Assembly: GCA_002420015.1 (NCBI GenBank) | Contig: DIHF01000008.1 | Span: 1 to 32,775 of the forward strand | DNA from: Micavibrio sp. UBA5703 | GTDB lineage: Bacteria; Pseudomonadota; Alphaproteobacteria; Micavibrionales; Micavibrionaceae | DNA: 32,775 bases | Direction of reading: 5' to 3' | The notes under the pieces: model-generated | What the model was told of the DNA's origin: nothing | Database searches by the model: none | The model's input: the letters and a program-made list of their open reading frames with translations, nothing else | Program-made: the position numbers and the translations under genes | Shown: one piece after another, positions 1 to 7,686 of the stretch | How positions within the stretch are numbered: position 1 is the first letter of the stretch | Layout of the letters: the number at the start of each line of letters is the position of its first letter

Positions 1-324
1 TTCGTGGATGTTAAGGCCGTGCTCAAAAGCTGGCGGCTCTCATTATTCAGCTTTCAATGGCTGGCGCCGGATGGCCGCATCAAAGAAATGTCCGAGTTGC
101 CGGAGGATGAAAAACCCAAGCGCAAACGCGTTGAAACCTGTCTTAAATCCGCCGCGCCTATCGAGCGCCCGGTTTTGGGTATCGGCCTTATGGACAATGT
201 CGAGATCGGCGCAGGCCGGGCGGAATTTTTGACCCTTGCCGCGCACGGTGCAACACGCCTTCCCGTCCATATTCCCAAATCCAGCAAAAGCGATTTCAAA
301 GCGTTTCTGGCTGCGATAGAATAA
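1..324 (+). CDS. Hypothetical protein, 5'-truncated by window edge
   Basis: The reading frame is open from base 1 and ends with TAA at 322-324, so the gene very probably begins outside the window; a GTG at 4 is the first possible internal start. About 107 residues are visible. I do not recognise the family. There is a charged middle (EDEKPKRKR around residue 37) and a C-terminal half with a GIGLMDNVEIG segment; no membrane span or signal is visible. It lies five bases upstream of the pilin-like gene at 330, so the two are probably co-transcribed and may share a surface or secretion-related role, which is inference from position only. Confidence 0.6.
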   Translation, partial: FVDVKAVLKSWRLSLFSFQWLAPDGRIKEMSELPEDEKPKRKRVETCLKSAAPIERPVLGIGLMDNVEIGAGRAEFLTLAAHGATRLPVHIPKSSKSDFKAFLAAIE

Positions 325-329
325 ACGCC

Positions 330-1046
330 ATGAAACGCGGAAAAATTTATCGTCAAAATGAATCCGGCAGCGCAATTTTTTATGTGCTGATCGCCGTAGC
401 GCTTCTGGGGGCTCTGGTTTTCGCCGTAAGCAACGGCGGGCGCGGCAATATCAAACATCTTTCCGAGGACAAGGCGCGCCTCATCGCCTCCGACCTCATC
501 GAATACACCAACACCGTCGCCAACGGCGTAGCGCAAATCAGATTGCGCGGCGTTCCCGATACATCGCTTTGCTTTGACGATCCGCAATGGCCCGCCGATT
601 ACAATCATGCAGGCTGCGCCGACAATCAAAACAAAATTTTTCATGTTTCCGGCGCGGGTATCGTCTGGAGCAAAGCCAAAAGCGAGGCTATGGACTCCGC
701 CGCCACGCCTGATGAGCTGTGGCATTTCTACGGCAACAACGAAATCGATCAGGTCGGAACCACCTGCGGCGCGGCAAGCTGCGCCGACCTTATCATGGTG
801 ACGGACGAATTATTGCCCGAGATCTGCATTGAGCTGAACAACAAGCTCGGCGTGATCAACCCCGGGGACGTGCCGCCGACAGATACAGCCTTCAATGAAA
901 CTTTGTATAAGGGCGTTTACGGTTTCAACAACGTGATCGGCGACGAAGGCGGCGGCGCGGAGCTCAAAGGCAAAACATCAGGCTGTTTTCAAAAAACCGG
1001 AGCGCCCGCGGAATATGTTTTCTACAAGGTTCTTGTGGCAAGGTGA
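330..1046 (+). CDS. Pilin/pseudopilin-like single-pass membrane protein
   Basis: The 238-residue product starts with a short basic leader (MKRGKIYRQNESG), followed at about residues 13-33 by a hydrophobic helix beginning SAIFYVLIAVALLGAL, then a soluble domain with several Cys pairs (CFDDPQW, AGCADN, TTCGAASCAD, EICIEL, SGCFQK). A basic leader, a Gly-Ser junction and a helix at once resemble type IV prepilin-like N-termini cleaved by a prepilin peptidase. The Glu usually found at position 5 of mature type IV pilins is absent, so this is not a classical major pilin. It could be a minor pseudopilin or simply a type II membrane protein. It starts five bases after the preceding gene. Specific function is not recognised. 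Confidence 0.7.
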   Translation: MKRGKIYRQNESGSAIFYVLIAVALLGALVFAVSNGGRGNIKHLSEDKARLIASDLIEYTNTVANGVAQIRLRGVPDTSLCFDDPQWPADYNHAGCADNQNKIFHVSGAGIVWSKAKSEAMDSAATPDELWHFYGNNEIDQVGTTCGAASCADLIMVTDELLPEICIELNNKLGVINPGDVPPTDTAFNETLYKGVYGFNNVIGDEGGGAELKGKTSGCFQKTGAPAEYVFYKVLVAR

Positions 1047-1058
1047 TTTAGGTTTGTC

Positions 1059-1120
1059 CGTCATTGCACGGCCTGTCCGTGCAATCCACATGGATCACAC
1101 GCATAAAGCGTGTGATGACG
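1059..1120. repeat. Nested palindromic intergenic repeat
   Basis: Two hairpins stand side by side between convergent genes: ATTGCACGG (1063-1071) with CCGTGCAAT (1077-1085), and ATCACACGC (1094-1102) with GCGTGTGAT (1108-1116). The flanks CGTCAT and ATGACG pair with each other, giving a cross-shaped fold. The CGTCATTGC...GCAATCCA layout resembles palindromic repeats commonly scattered between genes in alphaproteobacteria. Placed between two converging genes it may also serve as a two-way transcription end, although there is no long T run. Confidence 0.6.
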
Positions 1121-1135
1121 AGGGTAAAAGATTAA

Positions 1136-2491
1136 TCATCCTATAGTCGGAGGCGCGAACTTTTTTACGTCAGCTGCAAGTGTGAACGAAAAATCATCCA
1201 TTCCTACCTTCGACTTGACTGCCTCTCCGGTCTGGGGATCGTGTGTTATTAAACTCTCCATTTTGGTATCCACACCGACAGCCTCCAGCAACCGTTCTGT
1301 TCCGATCCGCTGGCTCGGCTGCGCAAGGATATCCTCTATTTTCTTCATGATCTCAGGCGCGACATATGCGACTTCTGGTTCCGCCCATACCAATTCTGTC
1401 TTCCTGGCCGGGCCGTTTGCCGACTGGGAAGGATCCTTGATTTTTTCCTCCATCTTCGCCACCAGCTCGTCCGTGATTTTACCCGTGGGCGGATCGATAC
1501 CGAGATATTTCTCCACCGCCTTAACGGATTCATGCGTCATCTTGCCGAAGCGGCCATCCAGCCCGTCATTGCCTGTGCCGGAATGATTTTTGAAATGCCC
1601 CAGATTCACGCCGGGCAATTTATCACCGGCCAGTTTTTTCATCTCGGCCATCAACTCCTGCGCCTTAAGCACATTGTCATTGAACGGAACAGGCCCCGCG
1701 CCCTTATGCACCTCCACCTCGAAATCTGGCGCGGACGTAAGCGTGGACGCTGGTGCGGGCGTGGACTTGGGTGCCGTCAGCACTTTATAATCGGCTTCCC
1801 GCTGATCCATCTGACGCTCAAGCCTTTCCCCAAAATCATCTTTCGGTTCGGTGCCCTTCATGCGTTCCTGCATGTCCTTCTGCCACGGAGCGAGGCCGTT
1901 CTCGAATGTTTCCGTCTTTTGCTTCAGCTCTTCCTTAAGCCGATCCATTTCGTTCGCATAGTGAGCAACCTTATCGGGACTCGGCAGGTCTTTCATGCCC
2001 CAGGTTTCCGCCTTGATCTTGAACATATCTCTTTTCAGTTTTTCGATATCGTCATAAAGATTTTTCTGATCCGGCGTTAAATTCGTCTCGAACATCTTTT
2101 TGTTTTCGATGTATTCCTTGGTACCAGCACCAATATAAATCGGTTCATTGTTCACTTCGGGTTCAGGCTCTTTTTCCGGTTTTTGCGTTATCTGAAGGGC
2201 CCAGTCATTGTCATGTCGAACGTTCGCGCCGTATACTTTTTTGCCATCGACAAAGCCTTCGATGCTGATAGTTTTAACCTCAGGGTGTTCATTCATAACC
2301 GAACGGGAGGCGTTGATGCACAACCCAAGTGCCGGAAGGGTGCTTGGGCTTTCTTTGTCGTGCATGATAAACCCGTTAACGTCGTTTCCTTCGATTCTTA
2401 TTTTGGCAACGCCATCGGGCGTGACCTCCTCAAGATATGCTTTCATATCTCCGTTTGCGCTCTGCATAATGGGTTTCTTCGGTGCCACCAC
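1136..2491 (-). CDS. Unknown protein with coiled coil and possible peptidoglycan-binding-like domain
   Basis: This is a 451-residue, highly charged, probably soluble protein with no signal peptide or membrane span. Residues about 1-100 form a region I do not recognise, about 130-235 are rich in heptad-like Glu/Lys/Leu and likely coiled coil, and about 235-262 are a Pro/Ala/Ser linker. Residues about 273-350 (GVNLGHF, then GLDGRFGKMTHESVKAVEKYL, TGKITDELVAKM) recall the helical PG_binding_1 pattern, in which a new turn follows 'DGxxGxxT'. The start is GTG; AGGAG at 2495-2499 lies 3 bases from GTG 2491 and 6 bases from GTG 2488, so 2488 may be the real start. The stop of the upstream 101-residue gene overlaps this ribosome site, so the two are translationally coupled. 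Function is unknown. Confidence 0.65.
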   Translation of the reverse strand: MVAPKKPIMQSANGDMKAYLEEVTPDGVAKIRIEGNDVNGFIMHDKESPSTLPALGLCINASRSVMNEHPEVKTISIEGFVDGKKVYGANVRHDNDWALQITQKPEKEPEPEVNNEPIYIGAGTKEYIENKKMFETNLTPDQKNLYDDIEKLKRDMFKIKAETWGMKDLPSPDKVAHYANEMDRLKEELKQKTETFENGLAPWQKDMQERMKGTEPKDDFGERLERQMDQREADYKVLTAPKSTPAPASTLTSAPDFEVEVHKGAGPVPFNDNVLKAQELMAEMKKLAGDKLPGVNLGHFKNHSGTGNDGLDGRFGKMTHESVKAVEKYLGIDPPTGKITDELVAKMEEKIKDPSQSANGPARKTELVWAEPEVAYVAPEIMKKIEDILAQPSQRIGTERLLEAVGVDTKMESLITHDPQTGEAVKSKVGMDDFSFTLAADVKKFAPPTIG

Positions 2492-2497
2492 ATTCTC

Positions 2498-2803
2498 CTA
2501 ATAACAAACCACCTGCGTGCATTTGAGGAAGACGACGTTTTTAAATCTGCTATCGTCGCCGAGCTCGATCATCATGAGTTCTTTCGTCTTTGCGAGCGGT
2601 TTCATGAATGCGCCCTTGATCTTCATCCCAAGATCCTGAAGGTCGCCGTGTTCGGTGATGAATTGCAGGCTGGTGGCGTCGCGGTCGTACTGGACCCAGG
2701 CATATTCGCGGGCCAGCGGGCCGCGGTGGAGCAGCATGGCGCTGCCGACATCGTTGACGATAAATTCGACGGGCATTTCCTCGGTAAGATGTCTTAAGCT
2801 CAT
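2498..2803 (-). CDS. Small hypothetical protein coupled to the 451-residue gene
   Basis: The 101-residue product starts MSLRHLTEEMPVEF and has mixed alpha/beta character without a membrane span or signal. I recognise no family. An AAGGG stretch about 9 bases upstream of the ATG is a plausible ribosome site. Its TAG stop (2498-2500) forms part of the sequence TTAGGAGAATGTG, which is the ribosome site of the next gene downstream on the minus strand. The pair is therefore a two-gene operon with coupled translation, and the products may act together. A competing frame at 2550-2837 on the same strand is Arg/His-rich and looks like a shadow. Confidence 0.6.
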   Translation of the reverse strand: MSLRHLTEEMPVEFIVNDVGSAMLLHRGPLAREYAWVQYDRDATSLQFITEHGDLQDLGMKIKGAFMKPLAKTKELMMIELGDDSRFKNVVFLKCTQVVCY

Positions 2804-2890
2804 GATGACACACCCTTTTTTTGTTTCCCCCTGCCACAGGAGATTTACATATGGTATGTCAAAAACGTTAAGGAAGGGTTAACAACATGA

Positions 2891-2923
2891 GATCCTTCAG
2901 GGTCTTCGACCCTTCAGGATGAC
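2891..2923. repeat. Palindromic intergenic repeat, copy 1 (GATCCTTCAG...CTTCAGGATGACA)
   Basis: The inner stem AGGGTC-TTC-GACCCT is flanked by GATCCTTC and TTCAGGATGACA. The same arms occur twice more at 6151-6234. It lies just downstream of the cysS stop on the minus strand and upstream of the 101-residue gene, in intergenic DNA only. Palindromic units with CATCCTGA/TCAGGATG arms are a known type of dispersed repeat in alphaproteobacteria. No transposase is present. Confidence 0.7.
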
Positions 2924-2936
2924 AAAGAGAGGGCCT

Positions 2937-4340
2937 TCAACCCGTCCGCCGCCATTTCGGGCCGGAGGGGGTGTCTTCGATGACGATGCCTTTGGCCGCA
3001 AGCTGGTCGCGGATTTCATCGGAGCGGGCGAAGTTCTTGTCCTTACGCGCCTGTTGCCGCTCGGCGAGCAGCGCATCGATTTCTGAGTCCTCGCCCCCCG
3101 CCCCGTAGCCCAACCAGCTTTCAGGGTTTTGTTGCAGAATGCCCAGCATGCGCCCGGCGGCCAGAAGCTGCTGCATAATTTCTTTCTTATTTTCTCTATC
3201 CGAAGCATCCGCGAGTTGTTTGGCCAGCGCACTGACGCCCGCCAACGCCATCGGCGTGTTCAGATCGTCGCATAAAGCATCAAAAATTTCGCCAGATGGC
3301 AGGGCTGATTCTTCAATAGAACAGGCATCTTTCTCCGCTGCATTCGCGTTGTGTAAAATAGAGTATAGTCTATCCAGCGTGCTTTTGGATCGCTCGATCG
3401 CCTCCACCGACCAGTCGAGCGGCTGGCGGTAATGGGCGGATAAAAGGGTGAGCCGCAAAACCTCGCCGGGGTACTTCTTTATAAGATCATGCACCAACGT
3501 GATGTTGCCCAAGGACTTCGACATTTTTTCGCCCTCGACCGTCACAAAGCCGTTATGCACCCAGACTTTGACGAAGGCGGACAGGTCGTTTTCCGCCCCG
3601 TGGGCGCAGCAGCTTTGGGCGATTTCGTTTTCGTGATGCGGAAATTTCAGATCCGCGCCGCCGCCATGAATGTCAAAAGGCAGGCCCAGATGCTTTTCCG
3701 CCATCGCCGAGCACTCGATATGCCAGCCCGGCCGCCCGCGCCCCCAGGGGGAATCCCATCCCGGCTGATCCGGTGTGCTGGGTTTCCACAGCACAAAATC
3801 AGCGGGGTCTTTCTTGTACGGGGCCACCTCGACCCGCGCCCCGGCGATTTGTTCGTCGCGACTGCGGCCTGAGAGCCCACCATAGGCTTGAAAAGACGGT
3901 ACATGAAAGAGTACGTGCCCATCCTTGGCGTACGCATGGCCCTTACTAACCAGCGTTTCAATGAGCGTGATCATTTCCTGTATGTGCCCTGTCGCCCGCG
4001 GCTGTACGTCTGGCGGGGTAACACCCAGCGCCGCCATATCCTCGTTATATATGCGGCTGTACTTTCCGGTGATAACATCTATGGCCTCGCCTGTTTCAAG
4101 CGCGGCGGTAATGATTTTATCGTCGACATCGGTTATATTTGAGGCGTACGTAACTTTCGGGTACATACGGCGCAGCAGCCCGGCCAGCAGGTCGAATACC
4201 ACCGCCATCCGTGCATTGCCGATATGGGCGTAGTTATAGACGGTCGGGCCGCAGGCATACACCCGGATATGGCCCGGATTTATTGGCTTAAAAGCTTCTT
4301 TTTGCCGGGTCAGGCTATTGAAAAGTCTAAGTTCGGGCAT
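2937..4340 (-). CDS. cysS: Cysteinyl-tRNA synthetase
   Basis: Class I aminoacyl-tRNA synthetase that charges tRNA-Cys with cysteine in the cytoplasm. The N-terminus MPELRLFNSLTRQKE is typical, followed by the zinc-ligand Cys in YACGPTVYNYAHIGN (with the HIGH-type signature AHIG), DIHGGGADLKFPHHENE, and the KMSKS loop in GEKMSKSLGN. The C-terminal helical anticodon-binding part is complete, and 467 residues is normal length. I chose ATG 4340 over an upstream in-frame start at 4403, because the first 21 residues of that longer version are not family-like and AGGAAG lies about 10 bases upstream of 4340. The gene is divergent from folE. Confidence 0.97.
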   Translation of the reverse strand: MPELRLFNSLTRQKEAFKPINPGHIRVYACGPTVYNYAHIGNARMAVVFDLLAGLLRRMYPKVTYASNITDVDDKIITAALETGEAIDVITGKYSRIYNEDMAALGVTPPDVQPRATGHIQEMITLIETLVSKGHAYAKDGHVLFHVPSFQAYGGLSGRSRDEQIAGARVEVAPYKKDPADFVLWKPSTPDQPGWDSPWGRGRPGWHIECSAMAEKHLGLPFDIHGGGADLKFPHHENEIAQSCCAHGAENDLSAFVKVWVHNGFVTVEGEKMSKSLGNITLVHDLIKKYPGEVLRLTLLSAHYRQPLDWSVEAIERSKSTLDRLYSILHNANAAEKDACSIEESALPSGEIFDALCDDLNTPMALAGVSALAKQLADASDRENKKEIMQQLLAAGRMLGILQQNPESWLGYGAGGEDSEIDALLAERQQARKDKNFARSDEIRDQLAAKGIVIEDTPSGPKWRRTG

Positions 4341-4429
4341 AATTAAATGTCTTCCTATGTTCGCTTTTTGCTGGAAAATACGGCAAATACACTGTAATAC
4401 CAACGGAAAAATTTATGAAGGGGAAGATC

Positions 4430-5044
4430 ATGACAGCCGAGTTCCCGATGAAAAAGAAGCCCTGTAACGACCGTATGCCCAGCCGCGAAGATGCGGAACG
4501 TGCCGTCCAGACCCTGATCCGCTGGGCGGGGGACGACCCCGAGCGCGAGGGCCTGAAGGAAACCCCGGCACGTGTCGTGCGGGCCTATGAGGAATTTTTC
4601 GCCGGATATAATCAGTGCGCCAAAACCGAATTGCTGAAAACATTCGAGGACATCAAGGGCTTTGACGATATCGTTATCGTCAAGGATATCGATTTCGTAT
4701 CCCATTGCGAACACCACATGGTGCCGATCATCGGTAAGGCGCATGTCGCCTACTGGCCGGATGAAAAGGTTGTCGGCATCAGCAAGCTGGCGCGCATCGT
4801 CGATGTTTTTGCCAAGCGCCTCGTGTCGCAGGAAACCATGACCCAGAGCATCGTCAGCACGATCGACGAAGCGCTGAAGCCCAAAGGCACCGCCGTCATG
4901 ATCGAAGCCAACCATCAGTGCATGTCGATCCGCGGCGTGAACAAAGGCAACTCGGCCACCGTCACGACGACATTCACGGGCATCTTCAGAGAGGACAGGG
5001 ACGTTCAGCGGCGATTCCTGGATTTGATTACCAACCAGAAATAA
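4430..5044 (+). CDS. folE: GTP cyclohydrolase I
   Basis: Converts GTP to 7,8-dihydroneopterin triphosphate, the first step of folate (tetrahydropterin) synthesis. Family signatures include GDDPEREGLKETPARV near the N-terminus, the zinc-binding Cys and His in SHCEHHMVPIIGKAHVAY, KLARIVDVFAKRLVSQE, and the second Cys ligand in NHQCMSIRGV. Length from ATG 4430 is 204 residues, as expected. An upstream in-frame ATG at 4415 exists, but AGGGGA at 4418-4423 sits correctly ahead of 4430, so 4430 is preferred. pyrC begins three bases after the stop, indicating an operon. Confidence 0.96.
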   Translation: MTAEFPMKKKPCNDRMPSREDAERAVQTLIRWAGDDPEREGLKETPARVVRAYEEFFAGYNQCAKTELLKTFEDIKGFDDIVIVKDIDFVSHCEHHMVPIIGKAHVAYWPDEKVVGISKLARIVDVFAKRLVSQETMTQSIVSTIDEALKPKGTAVMIEANHQCMSIRGVNKGNSATVTTTFTGIFREDRDVQRRFLDLITNQK

Positions 5045-5047
5045 AGC

Positions 5048-6148
5048 ATGAAGATAGAGCTTCCGAAATGGTACGACCTGCACGTTCACCTTCGCCAGGG
5101 CGGGGCCATGGAAAGCTTTATCAAAGCGCAGATTTCCATGGGGTGCGCCGGGGTTCTAGCCATGCCTAACACGTCCCCGCCCGTAACAAAAGTTTTTGAA
5201 AGCGATACGGGCGATGGCTGGAGCGTTGAATCTTATGCAGACATGATCCGCAAAGCAGGCGGCAGCGCGTTTCTGGATTTCATCGTGCCGCTTTATCTGT
5301 GCGGCAAAACGACGCCAGAGATGATTGAAAATGGGGCGAACAAAAAAGTTTTACGCGCCTGTAAATATTATCCGCCGCACGGCACGACCGGCGCACAAAG
5401 CGCCGCCCCGCTTGAAACCTATATCAATAACGGCGTTTTTGCCGCGATGGAAAAGACGGGCGTCGTTTTGTGCATTCACGGCGAAGAGCACGGGCTATCC
5501 GGCGAAAATTATTTCGGGCGCGATGGCAACGCCGAAGAAACTTTCTACAAAAAGCGCATGCCGGAAATCGTCAAAAAATTCCCGAAACTGAAAATCGTCT
5601 GCGAGCATATCACGACAAAAATTGCCGCCGATTTCGTCCAGAAATCCGGCCCCAATGTCGCCGCAACCATCACTCCCCAGCATCTTCTTTTTACAACAGG
5701 TGATATGGTGCAGGGATTTAAATATCATCTTTACTGCCTTCCGCTTTTGAAATTCGACCGCGACCGCGAGGCGCTGCGCGCAGCGGCTACGGCGGCTAAC
5801 AACACGAAATTTTTCGCCGGCACCGACAGCGCGCCGCACGTAAAAAAAGCCACCGACTGCGGCTGCGCCGCCGGGTGCTTTACCGGGGGATATGCCCCAC
5901 AGCTTTACGCGCAAGGGTTCGAAGCCGCCGGATTGAATTTGTCGGATGGCAAGGCGCAGGAAATTTTCAAACGTTTCCTTTGTACAAATGGCCCGGCGTT
6001 TTACAGCCTTCCCGCACCGAAAGAAACTTTTACGCTTGAGAAACAAGAGCAGAGCGTAACGCCGTTGCAAACGCCGGACGGTGCCGTGACCCCTCTGCCG
6101 CTTGGCGTGGGGCATTCGACGATTCCCTGGTCCGTACAAAAATTTTAA
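5048..6148 (+). CDS. pyrC: Dihydroorotase (class II type)
   Basis: Zinc enzyme cyclising N-carbamoyl-aspartate to dihydroorotate in de novo pyrimidine synthesis. The metal-binding DLHVHLRQG is at residues about 10-18, the carboxylated-lysine region is ACKYYPPHGTT, the metal His residues lie in CIHGE and CEHITT, and the catalytic Asp is in AGTDSAPH. These, with a length of 366 residues, fit the E. coli PyrC (class II, about 350) group rather than the longer PyrC/allantoinase group. It follows folE with a three-base gap and has no strong ribosome site, so coupled translation is likely. A palindromic repeat follows the stop. Confidence 0.95.
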   Translation: MKIELPKWYDLHVHLRQGGAMESFIKAQISMGCAGVLAMPNTSPPVTKVFESDTGDGWSVESYADMIRKAGGSAFLDFIVPLYLCGKTTPEMIENGANKKVLRACKYYPPHGTTGAQSAAPLETYINNGVFAAMEKTGVVLCIHGEEHGLSGENYFGRDGNAEETFYKKRMPEIVKKFPKLKIVCEHITTKIAADFVQKSGPNVAATITPQHLLFTTGDMVQGFKYHLYCLPLLKFDRDREALRAAATAANNTKFFAGTDSAPHVKKATDCGCAAGCFTGGYAPQLYAQGFEAAGLNLSDGKAQEIFKRFLCTNGPAFYSLPAPKETFTLEKQEQSVTPLQTPDGAVTPLPLGVGHSTIPWSVQKF

Positions 6149-6150
6149 GA

Positions 6151-6234
6151 TTGTCATCCTGAAGCGCTCGCGCTGAAGGATCTTCTTTCTTTTATCTTTA
6201 GATCCTTCAGACCTAAAGGTCTTCAGGATGACAA
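6151..6234. repeat. Paired palindromic repeats, copies 2 and 3, forming one large inverted repeat
   Basis: TTGTCATCCTGAAG (6151-6164) pairs with CTTCAGGATGACAA (6221-6234), and CTGAAGGATCT (6173-6183) pairs with AGATCCTTCAG (6200-6210). Each half is itself a smaller palindrome (GCGCTCGCGC and AGACCTAAAGGTCT cores). The arms match the single copy at 2891-2923. The two head-to-head copies fill the gap between pyrC and the methyltransferase gene and would fold into a long hairpin in RNA, possibly protecting or ending the folE-pyrC transcript. Confidence 0.75.
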
Positions 6235-6250
6235 GAAGGTGTTTGAAACG

Positions 6251-7447
6251 ATGAGTTGGAAGAAATTATTAGACCCTAAAATCCACGATTTCATCCGCGA
6301 ACATCAGGACGCCGATGTCCCGGCGCTGGCACTAAAAAAGCCGCCGCACAAAGACTGGCCGTGGAAACTGATCCTCGATCAAATCAAGGCGCGGCAAAAA
6401 GCGAAGATCAAAATGCCGGAATGGCTGTACCACCAGAATATTGTTTTTCCTCCTCCCAATATCATTGAGCAGGCTTCATCTGCCGCCACGGCGCACTACA
6501 AGGCGGAGCTAATTACTGGGAAAACTTTTATAGACCTGACTGGCGGCGCAGGCGTGGACTGTCAAGCCTTCGCCGCAGAATTTGAATCAGGCATTTGCAT
6601 CGAGCGCGATCAAGACGCAGCGGAACTTCTCTCGCACAACATGTCTTTGCTGTGCGGCGATGCGGTTGTTGTGCATCATGCGGCGGCGGAAAATTTTCTG
6701 GCCCAAATGCCGCCTGTGGATCTGGCCTATCTCGATCCGCAGCGCCGTACCGAAAACAAAAAAGGTTTCTACCGTTTTGAAGATTGCACGCCCAACATCG
6801 TTGAAATTTTTCCGACTTTGGCCGCCAAGTCAAAGAAGGTCATGATAAAGGCTTCGCCGATGCTGGACGTTTGGGAAGGCATAAGATCTCTGGAATTTGT
6901 GGAATCCGTTCATATCGTCGAATGGCAAGGCGAATGCAAAGAGCTGCTTTACATTCTAAACCCTTTGCAAAAAATAAACCTAAACGACATTCCCGTTACG
7001 GCCGCAAAGATAAACGACAACGGCGAACCGATTTATCACTTCACCTTTACGAAGGCGCAGGAAGAAGAAGCCTCGTCACATATTACTATGCCGTATAAAT
7101 TTTTGTATGAGCCGGGACCAGCCTTTCAGAAGGCAGGCGCCTTTAATGCACTGGCGCTTGGGTACAAGCTTCAAAAACTGCACCAACACACCCATCTTTA
7201 CACTGCGGAGAGCCAGCACCCCGATTTCCCCGGCCATATGTACGAGGTTTTAGACATCCTGCCCGTCGATAAAAAGTCACTGCCGATCAAGAAAGCCAAT
7301 CTCAAACTCCGCAATTTCCCCGGAACCGTCGAGACGCTCCGCCGTAAGCTGGGCCTTGAAGACGGCGGCGAGGATTTCCTGTTTGCCTGCACGCTGGCGG
7401 ATGAAAGAAGAGCCCTTATACACGCCCGCAAAATCCAGCGGATTTGA
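6251..7447 (+). CDS. Class I SAM-dependent methyltransferase, THUMP-like family
   Basis: Predicted cytoplasmic methyltransferase of unknown substrate, about 398 residues. The SAM-binding glycine loop FIDLTGGAGVDCQAFA is at about residue 92, an acidic ribose-binding strand GICIERDQD follows, and the catalytic-type motif AYLDPQRR is at about 159. The C-terminal part contains FLYEPGPAFQKAGAF, typical of a family annotated 'THUMP-like domain methyltransferase' that I associate mainly with Bacteroidetes. The GTG at 6239 is a possible longer start, but ATG 6251 follows AAGAAGG at a usable distance. The gene is isolated: a palindromic repeat lies upstream and a hairpin terminator downstream. RNA is a likely target, by family resemblance only. 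Confidence 0.8.
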   Translation: MSWKKLLDPKIHDFIREHQDADVPALALKKPPHKDWPWKLILDQIKARQKAKIKMPEWLYHQNIVFPPPNIIEQASSAATAHYKAELITGKTFIDLTGGAGVDCQAFAAEFESGICIERDQDAAELLSHNMSLLCGDAVVVHHAAAENFLAQMPPVDLAYLDPQRRTENKKGFYRFEDCTPNIVEIFPTLAAKSKKVMIKASPMLDVWEGIRSLEFVESVHIVEWQGECKELLYILNPLQKINLNDIPVTAAKINDNGEPIYHFTFTKAQEEEASSHITMPYKFLYEPGPAFQKAGAFNALALGYKLQKLHQHTHLYTAESQHPDFPGHMYEVLDILPVDKKSLPIKKANLKLRNFPGTVETLRRKLGLEDGGEDFLFACTLADERRALIHARKIQRI

Positions 7448-7464
7448 GCCTGATTTGAACCGAA

Positions 7465-7492
7465 TTTAAGGCAATATTCCTTAAAGTTTTTT
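7465..7492 (+). terminator. Rho-independent-like terminator after the methyltransferase
   Basis: A perfect 7-bp AT-rich stem TTTAAGG (7465-7471)/CCTTAAA (7479-7485) with a 7-base loop is followed after one G by TTTTTT (7487-7492). The stem is weak in GC but its position, 17 bases after the methyltransferase stop, is right. Confidence 0.5.
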
Positions 7493-7640
7493 CTTCTGAT
7501 TTTCCCTTTAAATTCATACGGTTATATTCATTGTTCCGCAGAGCGCCATGGCTTCTTAAAGCCGCTTTAAGACAGATTTTATACACTTAATAGTAGATGT
7601 GTGGGTGTGCGGGGACAGGACACCAATAAGGATATTATTA

Positions 7641-7669
7641 TTGCCAAGCGCACCTTGGAAAAATACAAT
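7641..7669 (+). promoter_or_regulatory. Promoter of the GGDEF/EAL gene (sigma-70 type)
   Basis: TTGCCA (7641-7646) and TACAAT (7664-7669) are spaced by exactly 17 bases, each matching the -35/-10 consensus at five of six bases. Transcription would begin near 7676, giving a very short leader that still contains GGGGAG ahead of ATG 7687. The rest of the 7448-7686 gap shows only the upstream terminator. Confidence 0.5.
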
Positions 7670-7686
7670 GGGGTGTCGGGGAGATT

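Noticed and set aside
54..725. Long minus-strand frame opposite the first two genes
   Set aside because: It is a shadow: the plus-strand frames have a pilin-like helix and sensible gene spacing, and this frame has no recognisable motif.
2841..2876. AGGAG followed by ATG and a six-codon frame on the plus strand
   Set aside because: Too short, lies in the upstream region of a minus-strand gene, and nothing else supports a leader peptide.
3880..4280. Apparent clustering of GTAC within cysS, and again across pyrF-trpB
   Set aside because: The density in other regions looks near what base composition predicts, and I cannot compute genome-wide statistics; probably chance and codon use.
4368..4398. 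Possible folE promoter (TTGCTG and TGTAAT)
   Set aside because: The boxes are 19 bases apart and weak, so I do not list it.
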